A stretch of DNA of 64,000 nucleotides from Anticarsia gemmatalis. Lineage: Eukaryota; Arthropoda; Insecta; Lepidoptera; Erebidae. A model generated the notes under the pieces. That model worked only from the letters and a program-made list of their open reading frames with translations. It was not told where the DNA came from and did no database searches. A program made the translations under genes and the position numbers. Location of the stretch: positions 8,618,001-8,682,000 of the forward strand of contig NC_134767.1 of assembly GCF_050436995.1 (NCBI RefSeq). Reading direction: 5' to 3'. The first letter of the stretch is position 1; the number at the start of each line of letters is the position of its first letter. Positions 1 to 9,700 of the stretch are shown here, piece by piece.

Positions 1-250
1 AGCGACTTACATGAAACAAGAAACACGCTGTATCTCAACATAATAGGTCCAGTTATAAAGTGAACAACTCACGCGAGTGGAGGACATGAGACAAATACTG
101 TTCGCTAGTTCATTATTACGATTTATTGAACATCGTTTATTGGATTTTAATAGCTGGCAACTTTTATACGAAGGAGGCTGGCAATGTAGTTGTTTTATAA
201 AAGAGTAGTTCTCGAAGTAGGAATTTGTCTAGTTATTTTTTGTACTGTCT
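1..250. other. Low-copy AT-rich non-coding sequence
   Basis: I see no gene, RNA or recognisable repeat in this stretch. The open frame starting at 190 runs directly into the SINE at 251 and encodes SINE sequence, so it is not taken as a gene. Confidence 0.5.
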
Positions 251-458
251 TCGTGGCGCAGTGGTTTAGGTCGCCACGCCAATACCATTGCGTCGGGAAG
301 TCGGTTTCGATTCCCACAAGGAACAGTTATTTGTGCTATCCACAAATAATTATTTCGGGTCTGGTTGTACTTTGTGTCCGTTGTTTGTATGTTTGTAAAC
401 GTCCCCGCCACACAAGTGCAATTCTTAATACGAGAGTTGTCTATTTCAAGAAAAAATA
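251..458 (+). repeat. tRNA-derived SINE, family T1, near full length
   Basis: The element opens with a pol III A-box-like TGGCGCAGTGG (254-264) and has a B-box-like GGTTTCGATTCCC (303-315). The body then reads CGGGTCTGGTTGTACTTTG and GTTTGTATGTTTGTAA, and it ends near GTTGTCTATTTCAAG. This arrangement (tRNA-like head, unrelated body, A-rich end) recurs at least eight times in the window, in both orientations. Such SINEs encode no protein and are copied by LINE reverse transcriptase. This copy is diverged in the head, so I infer it is not recent. Confidence 0.85.
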
Positions 459-599
459 ATACGATTTTAAGGGTTACTATAGTGCTTTTCCGGTCGAGTC
501 AAATAATAATAGAATTGATATTGATCAGCATTTTCTTCAATCATTGCTTTTTTGAGTCACGACAGATTTTTTTAATGGTTGCTTAGGCTTACGCTGTAT

Positions 600-640
600 G
601 CCAAAATGTATGAATGTGAATGAGGCAAGGCAAGTGAAGG
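600..640 (+). repeat. Fragment of dispersed repeat R
   Basis: The motif TGAATGTGAATGAGGCAAGG is shared, on the opposite strand, with the longer copies at 12515-12660 and 34071-34170, and on this strand with 19610-19680. It is a short remnant of a dispersed non-coding repeat whose class I cannot assign. Confidence 0.45.
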
Positions 641-664
641 AAACATATTTTTTCGTTTTCATTA

Positions 665-843
665 TCTTTATATATATAATTCTTCTGTAAGTGTGTATGT
701 CACTAAACTGCTCTTAAACGACTGGACCGATTTTGATTCGATTCGATTCAAGGGGATCTGAGAATGGTTTAGATTATTAAAAAAAGTTTAAAATTTTCAA
801 ATTAAAGACGTGTAGACAGGACAACGTCTGTCGGGTCCGCTAG
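665..843 (+). mobile_element. Non-autonomous Helitron-like element, family Hel-B, first of a tandem pair
   Basis: It starts with TC (665), continues with TATATATAATTCTTCTGTAA, and ends in GTCGGGTCCGCTAG followed by T, the CTAG/T end typical of Helitrons. It lacks terminal inverted repeats and any transposase or helicase coding. The homologous copies are 846-1048 here and 22428-22635 on the minus strand, where an empty site confirms the element borders. Confidence 0.75.
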
Positions 844-845
844 TT

Positions 846-1048
846 TCTATATATAATTCTTCTGTAAGTGTGTATGTCACTGAACTTCTCTTAAACGACT
901 GGACCGATTTTAATGAAATTTTTTGTGTGTGTTCAAGGGGATCTGAGAATGGTTGAGATTCACAATTTTGTCCGCTGGACAATGTTTTTTAATTAATTTT
1001 TACAAATTAAAGACGTGTGGACAGGACAACGTCTGTCGGGTCCGCTAG
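846..1048 (+). mobile_element. Non-autonomous Helitron-like element, family Hel-B, second of a tandem pair
   Basis: It has the same ends as the neighbour at 665-843 (TC start, GTCCGCTAG/T end) and is separated from it by only TT. It retains the central stretch (GTGTGTGTTCAAGGGGATCT) that is altered in the first copy. Head-to-tail arrangement within 2 bp suggests either tandem rolling-circle insertion or insertion of one copy next to the other. Confidence 0.78.
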
Positions 1049-1403
1049 TTATTTTTATAAGTCGTTCATACCAATGCTCTCTACAAATTTGTCGAACTAT
1101 AAACGACATAGTGATAAAATCATTACACGTGTTACTAATATACTTAAACTAAGTATAAACCTTCTATCATAGAGTGAAACTTTCAAACCGCCATATTTAC
1201 GCGTCAAATGTTTCAAGCCGAAGGTTTCCCGGTATTAATTATTATTGTTCCCGATCACACGTAAGTTTCGGGTGTAACCCACAAGATTATTGGAGATGTC
1301 ACGTCGTTTTTGTTATGATTTCTCGGAAACAATGATTGAAATGTCAATCCCTGTCGGGCTGTGTTTTGGTATGTATAGGTTTCTATAGAATTGAAAATAT
1401 TGT
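1049..1403. other. Low-copy non-coding sequence
   Basis: No gene or known repeat was recognised between the Helitron pair and the hAT element. Confidence 0.45.
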
Positions 1404-1945
1404 GTCATAACTAGTGAATGCAATCCCGATCTCGCGGGATCCCGATCTCGCGAGATCCCGTGTATTTTTTCGGGATCAATCCCGAAGCATAATATGACGA
1501 GATCCCGTTCGGGATTGTCGGAGAGGGCATTTTCAGCAGCTGGCTACATTGCAATAGACTTAAGATGCCGATTAGAAGCTCGTACTATTGATACACTTTG
1601 TATTTTAAGAGGCTACTTTCAAAATGCCATGTGATTACTTTTTATTTTGATCTCCTGGAGCTACACCTACTTTTTTGATTATGTTCATGTTATTACACCT
1701 GTTAATTATGTTACGTTGTTAGTAATATTGAAAAATAAAGGCTTTTATTTTCTTTCAAATAATAATTTATTGCATTCACCACACTATCACACACATATTA
1801 CATTAAACAAGCCGTTCGAATTGTATTATTTTTACTAACTAGACGGGATCCCGATAATCTCGGGATCCCGCGGGATTGATATTTCTGATCGCGAGGGATC
1901 TCGAGTTGACGATCTCGAGTCGGGATTGCATTCCCTAGTCATAAC
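1404..1945 (+). mobile_element. Internally deleted hAT transposon with 8-bp target duplication
   Basis: The 526-bp element (1412-1937) is flanked by the direct repeat GTCATAAC (1404-1411 and 1938-1945), the 8-bp duplication expected of hAT transposases. The terminal inverted repeats read TAGTGAATGCAATCCCG (left) and TAGGGAATGCAATCCCG (right, reverse complement). The subterminal zones are dense in CGGGATC and its reverse complement GATCCCG, as is common where hAT transposase binds. The interior keeps the end of the transposase gene (1518-1634) and a downstream AATAAA signal at about 1734. It needs transposase from elsewhere to move. Confidence 0.9.
1518..1634 (+). pseudogene. hAT transposase C-terminal fragment (dimerisation region)
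   Basis: An open frame from 1518 to the TGA at 1632-1634 encodes 38 residues beginning SERAFSAAGYIAID, followed by R.RLEA and LCILRGYF. This matches the conserved end of hAT transposases (SER.FS.AG....R.RL......L..L.), the region used for dimerisation. Everything upstream in the gene, including the RNase H-like catalytic core and BED finger, is absent, because the frame meets the left terminal repeat zone directly. The element is therefore a deletion derivative that kept the extreme 3' end of its parent's gene. Confidence 0.8.
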
Positions 1946-3362
1946 TTAGTAGAGAGTCTTGTTTTCATGATTTATTTAGATTATAATTAACTGGCTTCTA
2001 CCCGCGACCCCGCCCGCGTAAATACAATTCCCAATTAAATGAGTAACTGTGTTAATTTAGATTATAAACTATATGTGTACCAAAATTCATGTAAGTTCGT
2101 TCAGTAGGTTTTGTGTGAACAGATTTTGATGCAATTAGGTACACTGATAGTTTATAACAAATAGATTAGGTACTTTTTATACCGGCAAGTTGCGAGTAGA
2201 AGCTAGTATTACAACATGAGTTGTAAGCATGACCGGTAGATAAAAAAATATTTGAATTTGAAAAGTTTATGAATTAAGGATACTTGAATTTGAATTGAGA
2301 CGTTTTGGCTTTTCTTAAATTGTCAGTTTAAGAAAAGTCAAAACCTCAAGTAAATCGAAGCAAAATAATCACCTTAAATCTCTATATCAGAGTATAATAT
2401 AGTCATTCAAAGTCAATCAAATCATTGAATATAAATAAAAAGGTTCTATTTCCGTCCACACGCATGTCAGACAACAAAACAACGTATTTACAAATAAACA
2501 CACAATAAACTTAACACGTATTAATTGAGACGAGCCTGTCATTCAGGATTTAAGTCCCCAAAGTCCCTCGAAGTCCCGACATATTAAATACTTTCGAGAT
2601 GAGTTCGATTCGGCTTTTATTACCGAATTTTATGACCTTATTATCCTTTGGAGTTTAAAGATGTCTGCCGCTTTTTTTTTTAAATAGTAACCACGTTCTA
2701 ATGTTCCATTTTTTAATTCACGTTTGATCCTGATTTGTTTTTTTATTGTTATTTTTTTAGGAAAAATAACTTTGAATGTAAATGTATCATTAGTGTTCAA
2801 TTATAAGAAACGCAATTTATTGACGGAGTAAAGCAATATGATCGTAATCAAGTTTTGGATGGGTGAGCGTTAGACTAGTTAAGAAATATAAGAGGGAAAC
2901 GACTACTCAACTAATGTACAGATATTTTCGAAAGAGTACTTTCCAATAACGTACCTATACAACATTTTTAAGTACCAAAGTCTGTCTGTAAGCTTTCACG
3001 GCTAAACTGTTAAACCGATTGTGATCAAAATTTAGCGTGGGAATATTAGGAATAGTCGAAGAAGATCATTATAAAATAATATTCAAATAAGTGGCGTCGT
3101 TTGGTTTACCCAGTGCATACATTTCTTGTTCTAGGAAAAGAATCCAAAGTCTTTGCTTATCATACGGAAGGAATTCATAAAGCACAGTTTTAATACTTAA
3201 TTTGTTACTAAATTGATGATCAAAATGTCTCGTTTCTGAAAGGTCACTAAGAGCAATCTCATCCTAATTCGATGTGTAGTTGAGGCCAACTTTATGTGCT
3301 TTTATCCGTTACGTTTTATAGCCAATACATCGTGACCTTAAGTACGTTCTACAAAAAATAGA
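1946..3362. other. AT-rich non-coding sequence with repeat scraps
   Basis: It contains a degraded repeat end near 1990-2170 (CTACCCGCGACCCCGCCCGC, then GTTCGTTCAGTAGG), the hairpin at 2302-2344, and a repeat R scrap near 3090-3120 (AAGTGGCGTCGTTTGGTTTA). The rest shows no gene signal. Confidence 0.5.
2302..2344. repeat. Short hairpin, 18-bp arms
   Basis: The left arm 2302-2319 (GTTTTGGCTTTTCTTAAA) pairs with 2327-2344 with a single mismatch around a 7-nt loop. It resembles the other short inverted repeats of the window. No flanking target duplication was seen. Confidence 0.7.
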
Positions 3363-3733
3363 CAGGGGTGCCCAACCTTTTCGTCAAGAGGGAATTTTTC
3401 TAATGTTTGTTTTGTACGTTGGAGGTTTGTAGTGATTGTTATTAAGACATTTAGATAATAAGGCTGTTTTCTATATATTTCATTCTATGTATATCTAGAT
3501 AAATAATACAAAAATAGTACACATGTATTTTTTTCTAGGGCTGCACAGTAAGTCATATTTTATAAAAAGGTACCTACAGTGTAATTAACTCCCACTAACT
3601 AAAATGCTTTCAAACTAAATTTTCTTTCGGAAAAGTAAAAAAATACATGTACTGCATAATATTGTTCTTTGTGGGAACTAAGACTCAAAAGATCAATCAC
3701 GTCTACATCTTTATCAAATGTTGAGAGCCACTG
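3363..3733. mobile_element. Possible old hAT-type element
   Basis: The left end CAGGGGTGCCCAACCTTTTC resembles the reverse complement of the right end, CAGTGGCTCTCAACATTTG. Both fit the CAG.GG hAT terminal consensus. A longer direct repeat (TACG..CTACAAAAA..TAG) lies at 3342-3361 and 3741-3757, but it is not adjacent to both ends, so the target duplication is unclear. The interior has no open frame. Confidence 0.35.
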
Positions 3734-4698
3734 CTTTAAATACGTCTACAAAAATAGTCCCGGGATAAACGAATTATTCCCTCTGTATCGGTTAGAAATG
3801 ATCCTTTACGGGACTATAGTGTTTCTTATTTTATTACGATTTTTATGCTTTAAAGAAGTTGTACGTATATCTAACTATTTATTTATTTGAAAACCGGAAT
3901 CAGTGATTATTTAAGTAGTATGTATTTTAGTCTGTCGTTCCCTACTTTGCTCGATTTAATAGTTTTTCCATGATCTTTTGACCAATACATTCTGTTAGGA
4001 TAAAAAATAACTTTAGTTAATTAGTAATAATGAAGTTAGTTTCTTAGAGGAGGAATTGAATAAATCAGATTAGAATTTTCAGTAGAAACGTCCAAAAAAT
4101 TATTAAGTCTCAAAAGTACAATGATGTTTTATTCATCTTGCCCATACTGGGCTCACTACTCATATATATTTATATTTTTCAACTGCTGGTATAGATTAGT
4201 ATTATTGTGCTATTAACACTTTGTCTAATTGTAAATACAATGTGATTCGTAAACGTTTCCTGTGGACAGGGATATGGTAGAACTGTATAACGCCTAGCGC
4301 ATTTTCCCGCCCATCTTTAATTCGTACACTTTTAAGTATTATTTTATAGGTACCTTTAGCTTTATAGCAATTTAAATATGATGTTTTCATGATGAAACTG
4401 CGTGATTTAGTAAACGAATTTCAAATGCCAAAACCTCGTTGTTTAAACTGATTTACTATAGGAAGTTAGATTGGTCTGCTATTTCTATCTTCAAAAACAA
4501 TGTAAATAAAAGCAGGTTCACAGGGAGGCGACAATAAAGACTTGTCGCCGTAAATAAAGGTACCGATATTGAAAATATATTGTTTAATTTGAAGATACTC
4601 CGTCCAATTGGGCACGAGATTAAATTTGATTTGCCCCTCTTGTAATGTTAGACGGGAGGCTTCGAAAATGGCGGAATGTGGAAAAACCAAACAGAAAA
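3734..4698. other. Low-copy AT-rich non-coding sequence
   Basis: No gene or family-level repeat was recognised. The short open frames in it have no conserved motif. Confidence 0.5.
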
Positions 4699-4952
4699 TC
4701 TATACTTATATTATAAAGATGAAGAGTTTGCTTGTTTGTTTGTTTGAACGCGCTAATCTCAGGAACTACTGGTCCGATTTGAAAAATTTTTTTTCAGTGT
4801 TAGACAGCCCATTTATCGAGGAAGGCTATAAGCTATAATCATCACGCTACGGTCAATAGAAACAGAGCAGCAGTATAAAATGTTACAAAAATGGGAAAAA
4901 ATTGACCCATTCTCTTTTATGTGACGCAAGCGAAGTTGCGTGGGTCAGCTAG
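4699..4952 (+). mobile_element. Lep1-type non-autonomous Helitron (family Hel-A)
   Basis: It starts with TC inside ATCTATACTTATATTATAAA, carries GAACGCGCTAATCTCAGGAA and the ATCATCACGCTACG block, and ends GTGGGTCAGCTAG followed by T. A short stem CGCAA/TTGCG lies about 8 nt before the CTAG end, as expected of Helitrons. No coding capacity. This family is the most frequent mobile element in the window (full or partial copies at 6736, 15104, 17471, 20553, 21634, 31022, 37793, 38034 and 53459). Confidence 0.9.
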
Positions 4953-5003
4953 TGCAAAATAAATCTATGCGACTATTACTTATAAAAGTTGCATATAGAA
5001 TAA

Positions 5004-5150
5004 CTAGCTGACCCGGCAAACGTTGTTTATTTACATAAATTTAAAAAAAATGTTAGGAGTTGGCAACCATTATCACTAAGGGGTATGAAACGTTACCCCT
5101 TATGGCGTTATTTGGTCTCTGTCTACCCCTATGAGAAAAATGCGTGATTT
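5004..5150 (-). mobile_element. Helitron-like 3' end (family Hel-D) and repeat R scrap
   Basis: On the minus strand the element ends ...GTTTGCCGGGTCAGCTAG. The body includes GGAGTTGGCAACCATTATC and AAGGGGTATGAAA. The same family occurs in the other orientation at 32163-32328. From about 5099 the sequence changes to a repeat R segment (GGCGTTATTTGGTCTCTGTC). The 5' end of the Helitron is missing. Confidence 0.6.
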
Positions 5151-5514
5151 TATTTACAAATGTATGTTTGTCGAAGTTAGATTTGTTTTATATCCCACTT
5201 TAAAAAAAATAAAGCGTAGTATTTCTTTTAAATTGGGGTTTTACGTTTCTCGCTAATTTTACGGCCTTACCGTGGTTCCCGAACAGGGCAATATTAAAAC
5301 AATTTCGTCAAAAGATAAAAACGTCACGGAACTTGTTACGGAAACTCATTGTGAACAGAATCAAGTGTTTTATTATAACTTTATTGAAATCATACACCCG
5401 TTACGTTACTCTTTGTAATTTGACGGATATCGATGACGTCACCAGCCTGTAGATGAGTGACGTCACAGATATGATTACATGGCGTCTATTTATTAAATAA
5501 ATGTTTTCGGACAA

Positions 5515-5752
5515 GTCACACATAGTCATTTGATTCCAAACTAAGCAGAGCTTGTACTATGGTAACCAGATAATGATAAACATACTTACTTATATATTTC
5601 TAAATACACACTTATATGGATACATTAACAACCAGGCTCAGAACAAATAGTTGTGCTGATTACACAAATATTTGTCCCGGGTGCGATTCGAACCCGCCAC
5701 ACACCGCGTTACTATTACGGCGAGGTGACTAAATTAACCACCACGCCAAACA
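5515..5752 (-). repeat. tRNA-derived SINE, family T2
   Basis: Read on the minus strand, the head has TGGCGTGGTGGTTAA and the B-box GGGTTCGAATCGC, followed by GGACAAATATTTGTGTAATC and a body ending ATAGTACAAGCTCTGCTTAG and TTTGGAATCAAATGAC. A second copy lies at 36241-36490 and a fragment at 31655-31745. The head is tRNA-like but there is no cloverleaf gene; the body is shared only with this family. Confidence 0.8.
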
Positions 5753-6237
5753 TGTAAACGTTTAGGCATATATCGTGATTGTCGATAAAAACAACATATT
5801 TGGGGTTGTAGACACAAAAATCTAGTTTAAGATTAAATAATAATCGCCTTTGGTTTCCAGTCATAAACATCCAGCCAAAAACATAAAATAAAGTCTAGAA
5901 TGAGTCCATCACGCGAAATAAGTGTCGAAATAAAGGTACCGCAGTGATTGTGCGAGCGAGAGAGCAATATATCATCTTTTGAACACTTTTGTGTTACTCC
6001 TTTCATAGGGCGACGCGCTAAGTGAAAATAATTAATGTGCCTTCTACGTGGAGCTTGTTTAGATGACACGATACGGCGACGAGACGGGTTTTTGAAAGGT
6101 ATTTTATTTTGCTTTTGAAATTTTTAGTGATGTTTACGTTCTCTTAATAGAATTTGAAGAAAATATATACGGTTTTAAGTTAGTGTTAGTTTTAAAATTA
6201 GACCGATCGTTGTAACAGTAGTAAAATTCTACATATC
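5753..6237. other. Low-copy non-coding sequence
   Basis: No gene or repeat was recognised. A minus-strand open frame at 5833-6069 has no recognisable motif. Confidence 0.4.
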
Positions 6238-6363
6238 TAACCCCCGGTTTCTGAGTACATTTAGCGGTAGTTTATCTATTCAAAAGCGTTTTTTTTTTGT
6301 ATGAGTTTTAACGCTATTGAATAAATAGACTACCTCTAAATATACCTCAGAATCCAGGGATAA
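6238..6363. mobile_element. Palindromic Harbinger-like MITE with TAA target duplication
   Basis: The 120-bp element 6241-6360 starts CCCCCGGTTTCTGAG, ends CTCAGAATCCAGGGA, and can fold over most of its length (GGTAGTTTATCTATTCAA against TTGAATAAATAGACTACC). Direct TAA copies flank it at 6238-6240 and 6361-6363. A 3-bp TWA duplication is the PIF/Harbinger signature. Related copies: 16732-16849 and a truncated one at 27347-27424. Confidence 0.8.
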
Positions 6364-6384
6364 ATCTCTAAAGTTATTATATCC

Positions 6385-6510
6385 ATTCGAATGGTCAGCT
6401 AAGATGGTCACCCATCCAAGGAACCACCTCGGCTAGAGTAGTTTAACCTTAGAGATCAATCCGCGCTGCTGTTTTGAACTAAGCCACGAGCTCACAAGGC
6501 AAGCTAGTAA
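6385..6510 (-). repeat. 5S rRNA-like SINE head, family 5S-II, fragment
   Basis: On the minus strand it reads CTCGTGGCTTAGTTCAAAAC, GGTTAAACTACTCTAGCCG, then GATGGGTGACCATC. The order matches the 5S rRNA internal control region (AAG-rich A-box, then GATGGGTGACC C-box). The same head is intact at 7008 on the plus strand, so the two form an inverted pair around the LINE and Helitron. Confidence 0.65.
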
Positions 6511-6523
6511 TTATCAAAAAATT

Positions 6524-6729
6524 ACTAAAATATCTATCTATCTATCTAATCAGCCCGTATCCACCCACTGTTGAGTATAGGCCTCCCCCTCAGCACGCCA
6601 CTTTATACGGTCCTCCGCTTGTCTCATCCATTTCGGTCCTACACATTTAACAAAGTCGTCTGACCATCTAGTTGCAGGCCTTCCTTGAGACCTTTGCCCA
6701 TTCCATGGCCGCCATTCATACTAAAATAT
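6524..6729 (-). mobile_element. 5'-truncated RTE-type LINE insertion with 10-bp target duplication
   Basis: The direct repeat ACTAAAATAT flanks the insert at 6524-6533 and 6720-6729. On the minus strand the insert ends in (TAGA)n, the simple-sequence tail usual for RTE-like LINEs, and contains only the end of the ORF (6550-6714). Heavy 5' truncation, a tail and a target duplication together identify a target-primed reverse-transcription event. This class of LINE is a plausible source of the machinery that moves the SINEs here, but the window does not prove the pairing. Confidence 0.75.
6550..6714 (-). pseudogene. C-terminus of an RTE-type LINE endonuclease-reverse transcriptase
   Basis: The frame is open for 54 codons to a TGA (plus-strand 6550-6552). 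It has the layout GRPATRWSDD near the start, then W.RQAEDR..WR, then EAYTQQWVD, and a stop shortly after. This is the C-terminal tail I recall for lepidopteran RTE-like ORF proteins, downstream of the reverse transcriptase domain. No frameshift or internal stop, which suggests a fairly young insertion. Catalytic domains are absent because of 5' truncation. Confidence 0.7.
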
Positions 6730-6735
6730 AGAGAA

Positions 6736-6984
6736 CTAGCTGACACGCGCAACTTCGCTTGCGTCACATAAGAGAGAATGGTCAAAATTTTCCCCGTTTT
6801 TGTAACATTTTTCACTGGTACTCTGCTCCTATTGGTTGTAGCGTGATGATGTATAGCCTAAAGCCTTCCTCGATAAATGGACTATCCAACACTGAAAGAA
6901 TTTTTCAAATCGGACCTGTAGTTCCTGAGATTAGCGCGTTCAAACAAACAAACAAACTCTTCAGCTTTATAATATTAGTATAGA
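6736..6984 (-). mobile_element. Lep1-type Helitron (Hel-A), full length
   Basis: On the minus strand it starts TCTATACTAATATTATAAAG and ends GCGTGTCAGCTAG next to T. The CGCAA/TTGCG stem before the end is intact (plus strand 6751-6766). It inserted 6 bp from the LINE target duplication. No coding capacity. Confidence 0.9.
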
Positions 6985-6997
6985 TATTAATGGTATT

Positions 6998-7379
6998 TAT
7001 TAACTAAGCTCGTGGCTTAGTTAACGACAGCCGCGCGGAACGATCTCTGAGGTTAAGCTATGCTTGCCGAGGTTGTTCTGTGGATGGGTGACCATCTTAT
7101 ACATATCGAGTTTCTCCGTGTTTCGGAAGGCACGTTAAATTGTGGGTCCCGGCTGTCAATTTCGAAGATCTTTGACAGTCGTTAACAGTAGTCAGAAGCT
7201 TGAAAGTCTGACAACCAGTCTTACCGAAAGGTATCGTGTTATAACCCAGGTATTGGGTTGTGGAGGTCAGATAGGCAGTCGCTCCATGTAAAACACTGGT
7301 ATTCAGCTGCATCCGGTGAGACTGGAAGTCGACTCCAACATAGTTTGGAACAAAGGCTAAGCCAATATATATTAACTAA
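6998..7379 (+). mobile_element. 5S rRNA-derived SINE, family 5S-II, full length with target duplication
   Basis: The body 7008-7369 is flanked by TATTAACTAA (6998-7007 and 7370-7379). The head carries an A-box-like GGTTAAGCTATGCTTGCCGA (7051-7070) and a C-box-like GGATGGGTGACCAT (7082-7095), at spacing close to that in 5S rRNA. The 3' half (ACCAGTCTTACCGAAAGG; GTTGTGGAGGTCAGATAGGC; TGGAAGTCGACTCCAACATA) is unrelated to family 5S-I and recurs at 59540-59725. It is a pol III-type retroposon, not a functional 5S gene. Confidence 0.8.
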
Positions 7380-8265
7380 AATCGTACATTATAAAAGCAT
7401 TTTCAACATAAATGTACAGCTTTCAGCAACAATCGTGCGGCGTTAGTTTCTTATATATTTGGTGGAACAGATGGTCGCTTCATGAGTTATAAAGTAATCA
7501 CCATTTATTTATGTTCCTATACTACTAATAACGGGTCAGTTACTGTACGCCGTTTTTCTTTCACTATTACTTTAAAGAGAAAAGACTTGTCTTTGGAATA
7601 AAGTAGCTTCGTTCTAGCTTGTACAGTGCGTCGACGGATCTGTACCTATTGGAACTTGTACTTGAAAATAACATTATGATTAATAATATATTCGTTTTCA
7701 GTGGATTAAAAGCAATCCTTAATGCTTAAATTTTCTAAGAATAATACATTCTTGAAAGCCTTTAGTTTAGTTTAATCCAACATAATACAAATAAATACAT
7801 TTTCAATAATATATGTTTTTTTATTATTATATTCTTATCTCTGGCTACATCAACTTCCTACTTTCTATGAAGTTAAATGTCAAAATTCAGCTTCAGAATT
7901 TAGTTAAACTATAAAATAAAGAAAAAGACATTATGTATAAAAATCAATAGATTAAATAAATATAACAAAACAAAACACGTACTTCATCATTCACATAACA
8001 CAACCACACTTATTTCTACAATGTACAAAAATGGGCCATCAAGATATATACGACTCCAGGGCTCAAACATAACCTAGAATATTTCAACATCTGGCTTGTA
8101 AGAAGAAAATCACTAGGGAGAACTGTTGATCACAAAAGGAGGGCATGAAGGATCTCTGTATTATTGTTGAATACAAATTGCCTAATATATGAGAATTGAG
8201 ATGATATTGTTCGGACACTCCGCCTCTATCCCTTCAAGGACGATCATCTTTACAATTTCTTTATG
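7380..8265. other. Low-copy AT-rich non-coding sequence
   Basis: No gene, RNA or repeat family was recognised in this stretch. Confidence 0.45.
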
Positions 8266-8338
8266 TAGGGATGTGCTCGGTTTAGGGAAATATTCGGTTT
8301 TCTAATACGGTGTCGGTTCGGTTTTCTAATATTGTACA

Positions 8339-8400
8339 CTAGCTGACTCGCGCCGCTTCGCTTGCTTCGTCTTTAGTTATAAGGCTCTACCCATTTTCGA
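8339..8400 (-). mobile_element. Hel-A-like Helitron 3' end fragment
   Basis: On the minus strand it ends AAGCGGCGCGAGTCAGCTAG, a diverged form of the family end. Sequence beyond about 60 bp is not recognisable as the family. Confidence 0.5.
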
Positions 8401-8447
8401 GTTACCGGCAGATTCAGTCATTGGAACGACAATTATGAGTATTATCA

Positions 8448-8565
8448 TATTTTTTTTATCCATTACTGTCCCACTGCAGGGCAAGGGTCTCCTCCCATAC
8501 AAGGGGGAGGGGTTAAGCCTTGAGTCCACCACGCTGGCCAAGTGCGGGTTGGGGACTTTATCATC
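8448..8565 (-). repeat. SINE family T3, 3' part
   Basis: The minus-strand sequence AAGTCCCCAACCCGCACTTG, GGTGGACTCAAGGCTTAACC and CTGCAGTGGGACAGTAATGG matches the 3' half of the fuller copy at 38866-39147. The tRNA-like head is missing. Confidence 0.7.
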
Positions 8566-8788
8566 AATATTTGACTTAATATAATTGATTTTGTAAATTA
8601 GTTTTTGCATAGAACTATTATGATATAATGTACAAATCACAGTGCTTAAAATAAGAAGACAAGAGTAAAATCATGAAAAAGTTTAAAGTTCTTTAAAACA
8701 GCTATATAGTCGCAGTTTTACATACAACGACGTAAAAACCATTTAAGAAAACAAAAAATACCTATCAAAACAAATGTTAAGCTATTAT

Positions 8789-8959
8789 TAGCTCGATTCT
8801 CTACCACTATCGACTACCAACAACCGGCTAGCTATAGAGAAATTTTGTATGAAAATCTGATCAGCGCCTCTAACGGGCGTCGTAGGAACTATTTTGACAG
8901 TACATTTTAAATGTCAAACTATCGATTCTCGACAGTACCGACTGTATAGAATCGCGCTA
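8789..8959. mobile_element. MITE family M1
   Basis: The ends GCTCGATTCTCTACC and GTATAGAATCGCGC are inverted repeats, flanked by TA on both sides. The interior holds TACCAACAACCGGCTAGC and CGCCTCTAACGGGCGTCGTA. Copies occur at 19250-19421, 25651-25816, 25826-25990, 55074-55397 (interrupted) and 56700-56880. TA target duplication and no coding capacity point to a Tc1/mariner-type or similar transposase source; superfamily not certain. Confidence 0.7.
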
Positions 8960-9700
8960 TGAGTTTAGTAAACCTGAACATCAACACCTTTGTAACTGAA
9001 CTAGTTAAAAAGTGCTAAGGAGTTAGAAACTTTCACAATGTTAGTGCCGACATATTCTTAATGAAGTACTTAGTTCTTTTGTGTTCACCGTGGTTAGTGG
9101 TTGATATCGGCCATGGAAGTTTTCAATGGCTTTTGATAAATTAGATACTTTTTAACTATTAAAGGTAATTATTTTTACATTGTGTGACGTTGTATGTTAA
9201 CAAAATTTAAGTATTTTTATGTAATTAAATAGATTAACTTTTCTGGTCAAACCAAAAGTTATAAATGCGAAAGTCTGTTGCGCGTTACCAATTTTGATGA
9301 TAGCTGGAAGATGGCTGATGATCTGAAATCAAAAATATATTTTTCCCTAAAGTCATCTCATAAATGGCTGAAATGGAGGATGTCGCTACATAGCTATTTG
9401 TCTACATAAGTTTTCGGTTCATAAATATTCGGTTAAAAACCGAATAGTAAACCGAATATAGGTATGTAAGCCACATCACTAGTACAAAGTAATGTACGTG
9501 TACGTTGAAATATGAATAGGTTTTGGGTATTTTCATGTTGAATATCTAGTGATGGGATTTTTGGAAATCGTGGATATTGTCACTATACATGAAAATGTGA
9601 TATGTGTTATTGACGAAATTTATGGGTTATGTGAAAAATAAGGAAACGAAATATTTCTGTGAAAAAAACCTTGTATGTTTAAGAGTACTTTAAACATAAC

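Larger units (their letters stand above)
8266..9481. mobile_element. Possible large non-autonomous hAT-like element with nested insertions
   Basis: The left end TAGGGATGTGCTCGGTTTA resembles the reverse complement of the right end, TAGTGATGTGGC, and both ends carry repeated ATTCGGTT motifs. Between them lie a Helitron end (8339-8400), a SINE fragment (8448-8565) and MITE M1 (8789-8959), which would then be nested. I do not see an 8-bp target duplication, so the assignment is tentative. Confidence 0.4.

Noticed and set aside
6236..6363. Rho-independent terminator-like hairpins, as at several palindromes
   Set aside because: The sequence is eukaryotic; these are MITEs with target duplications.
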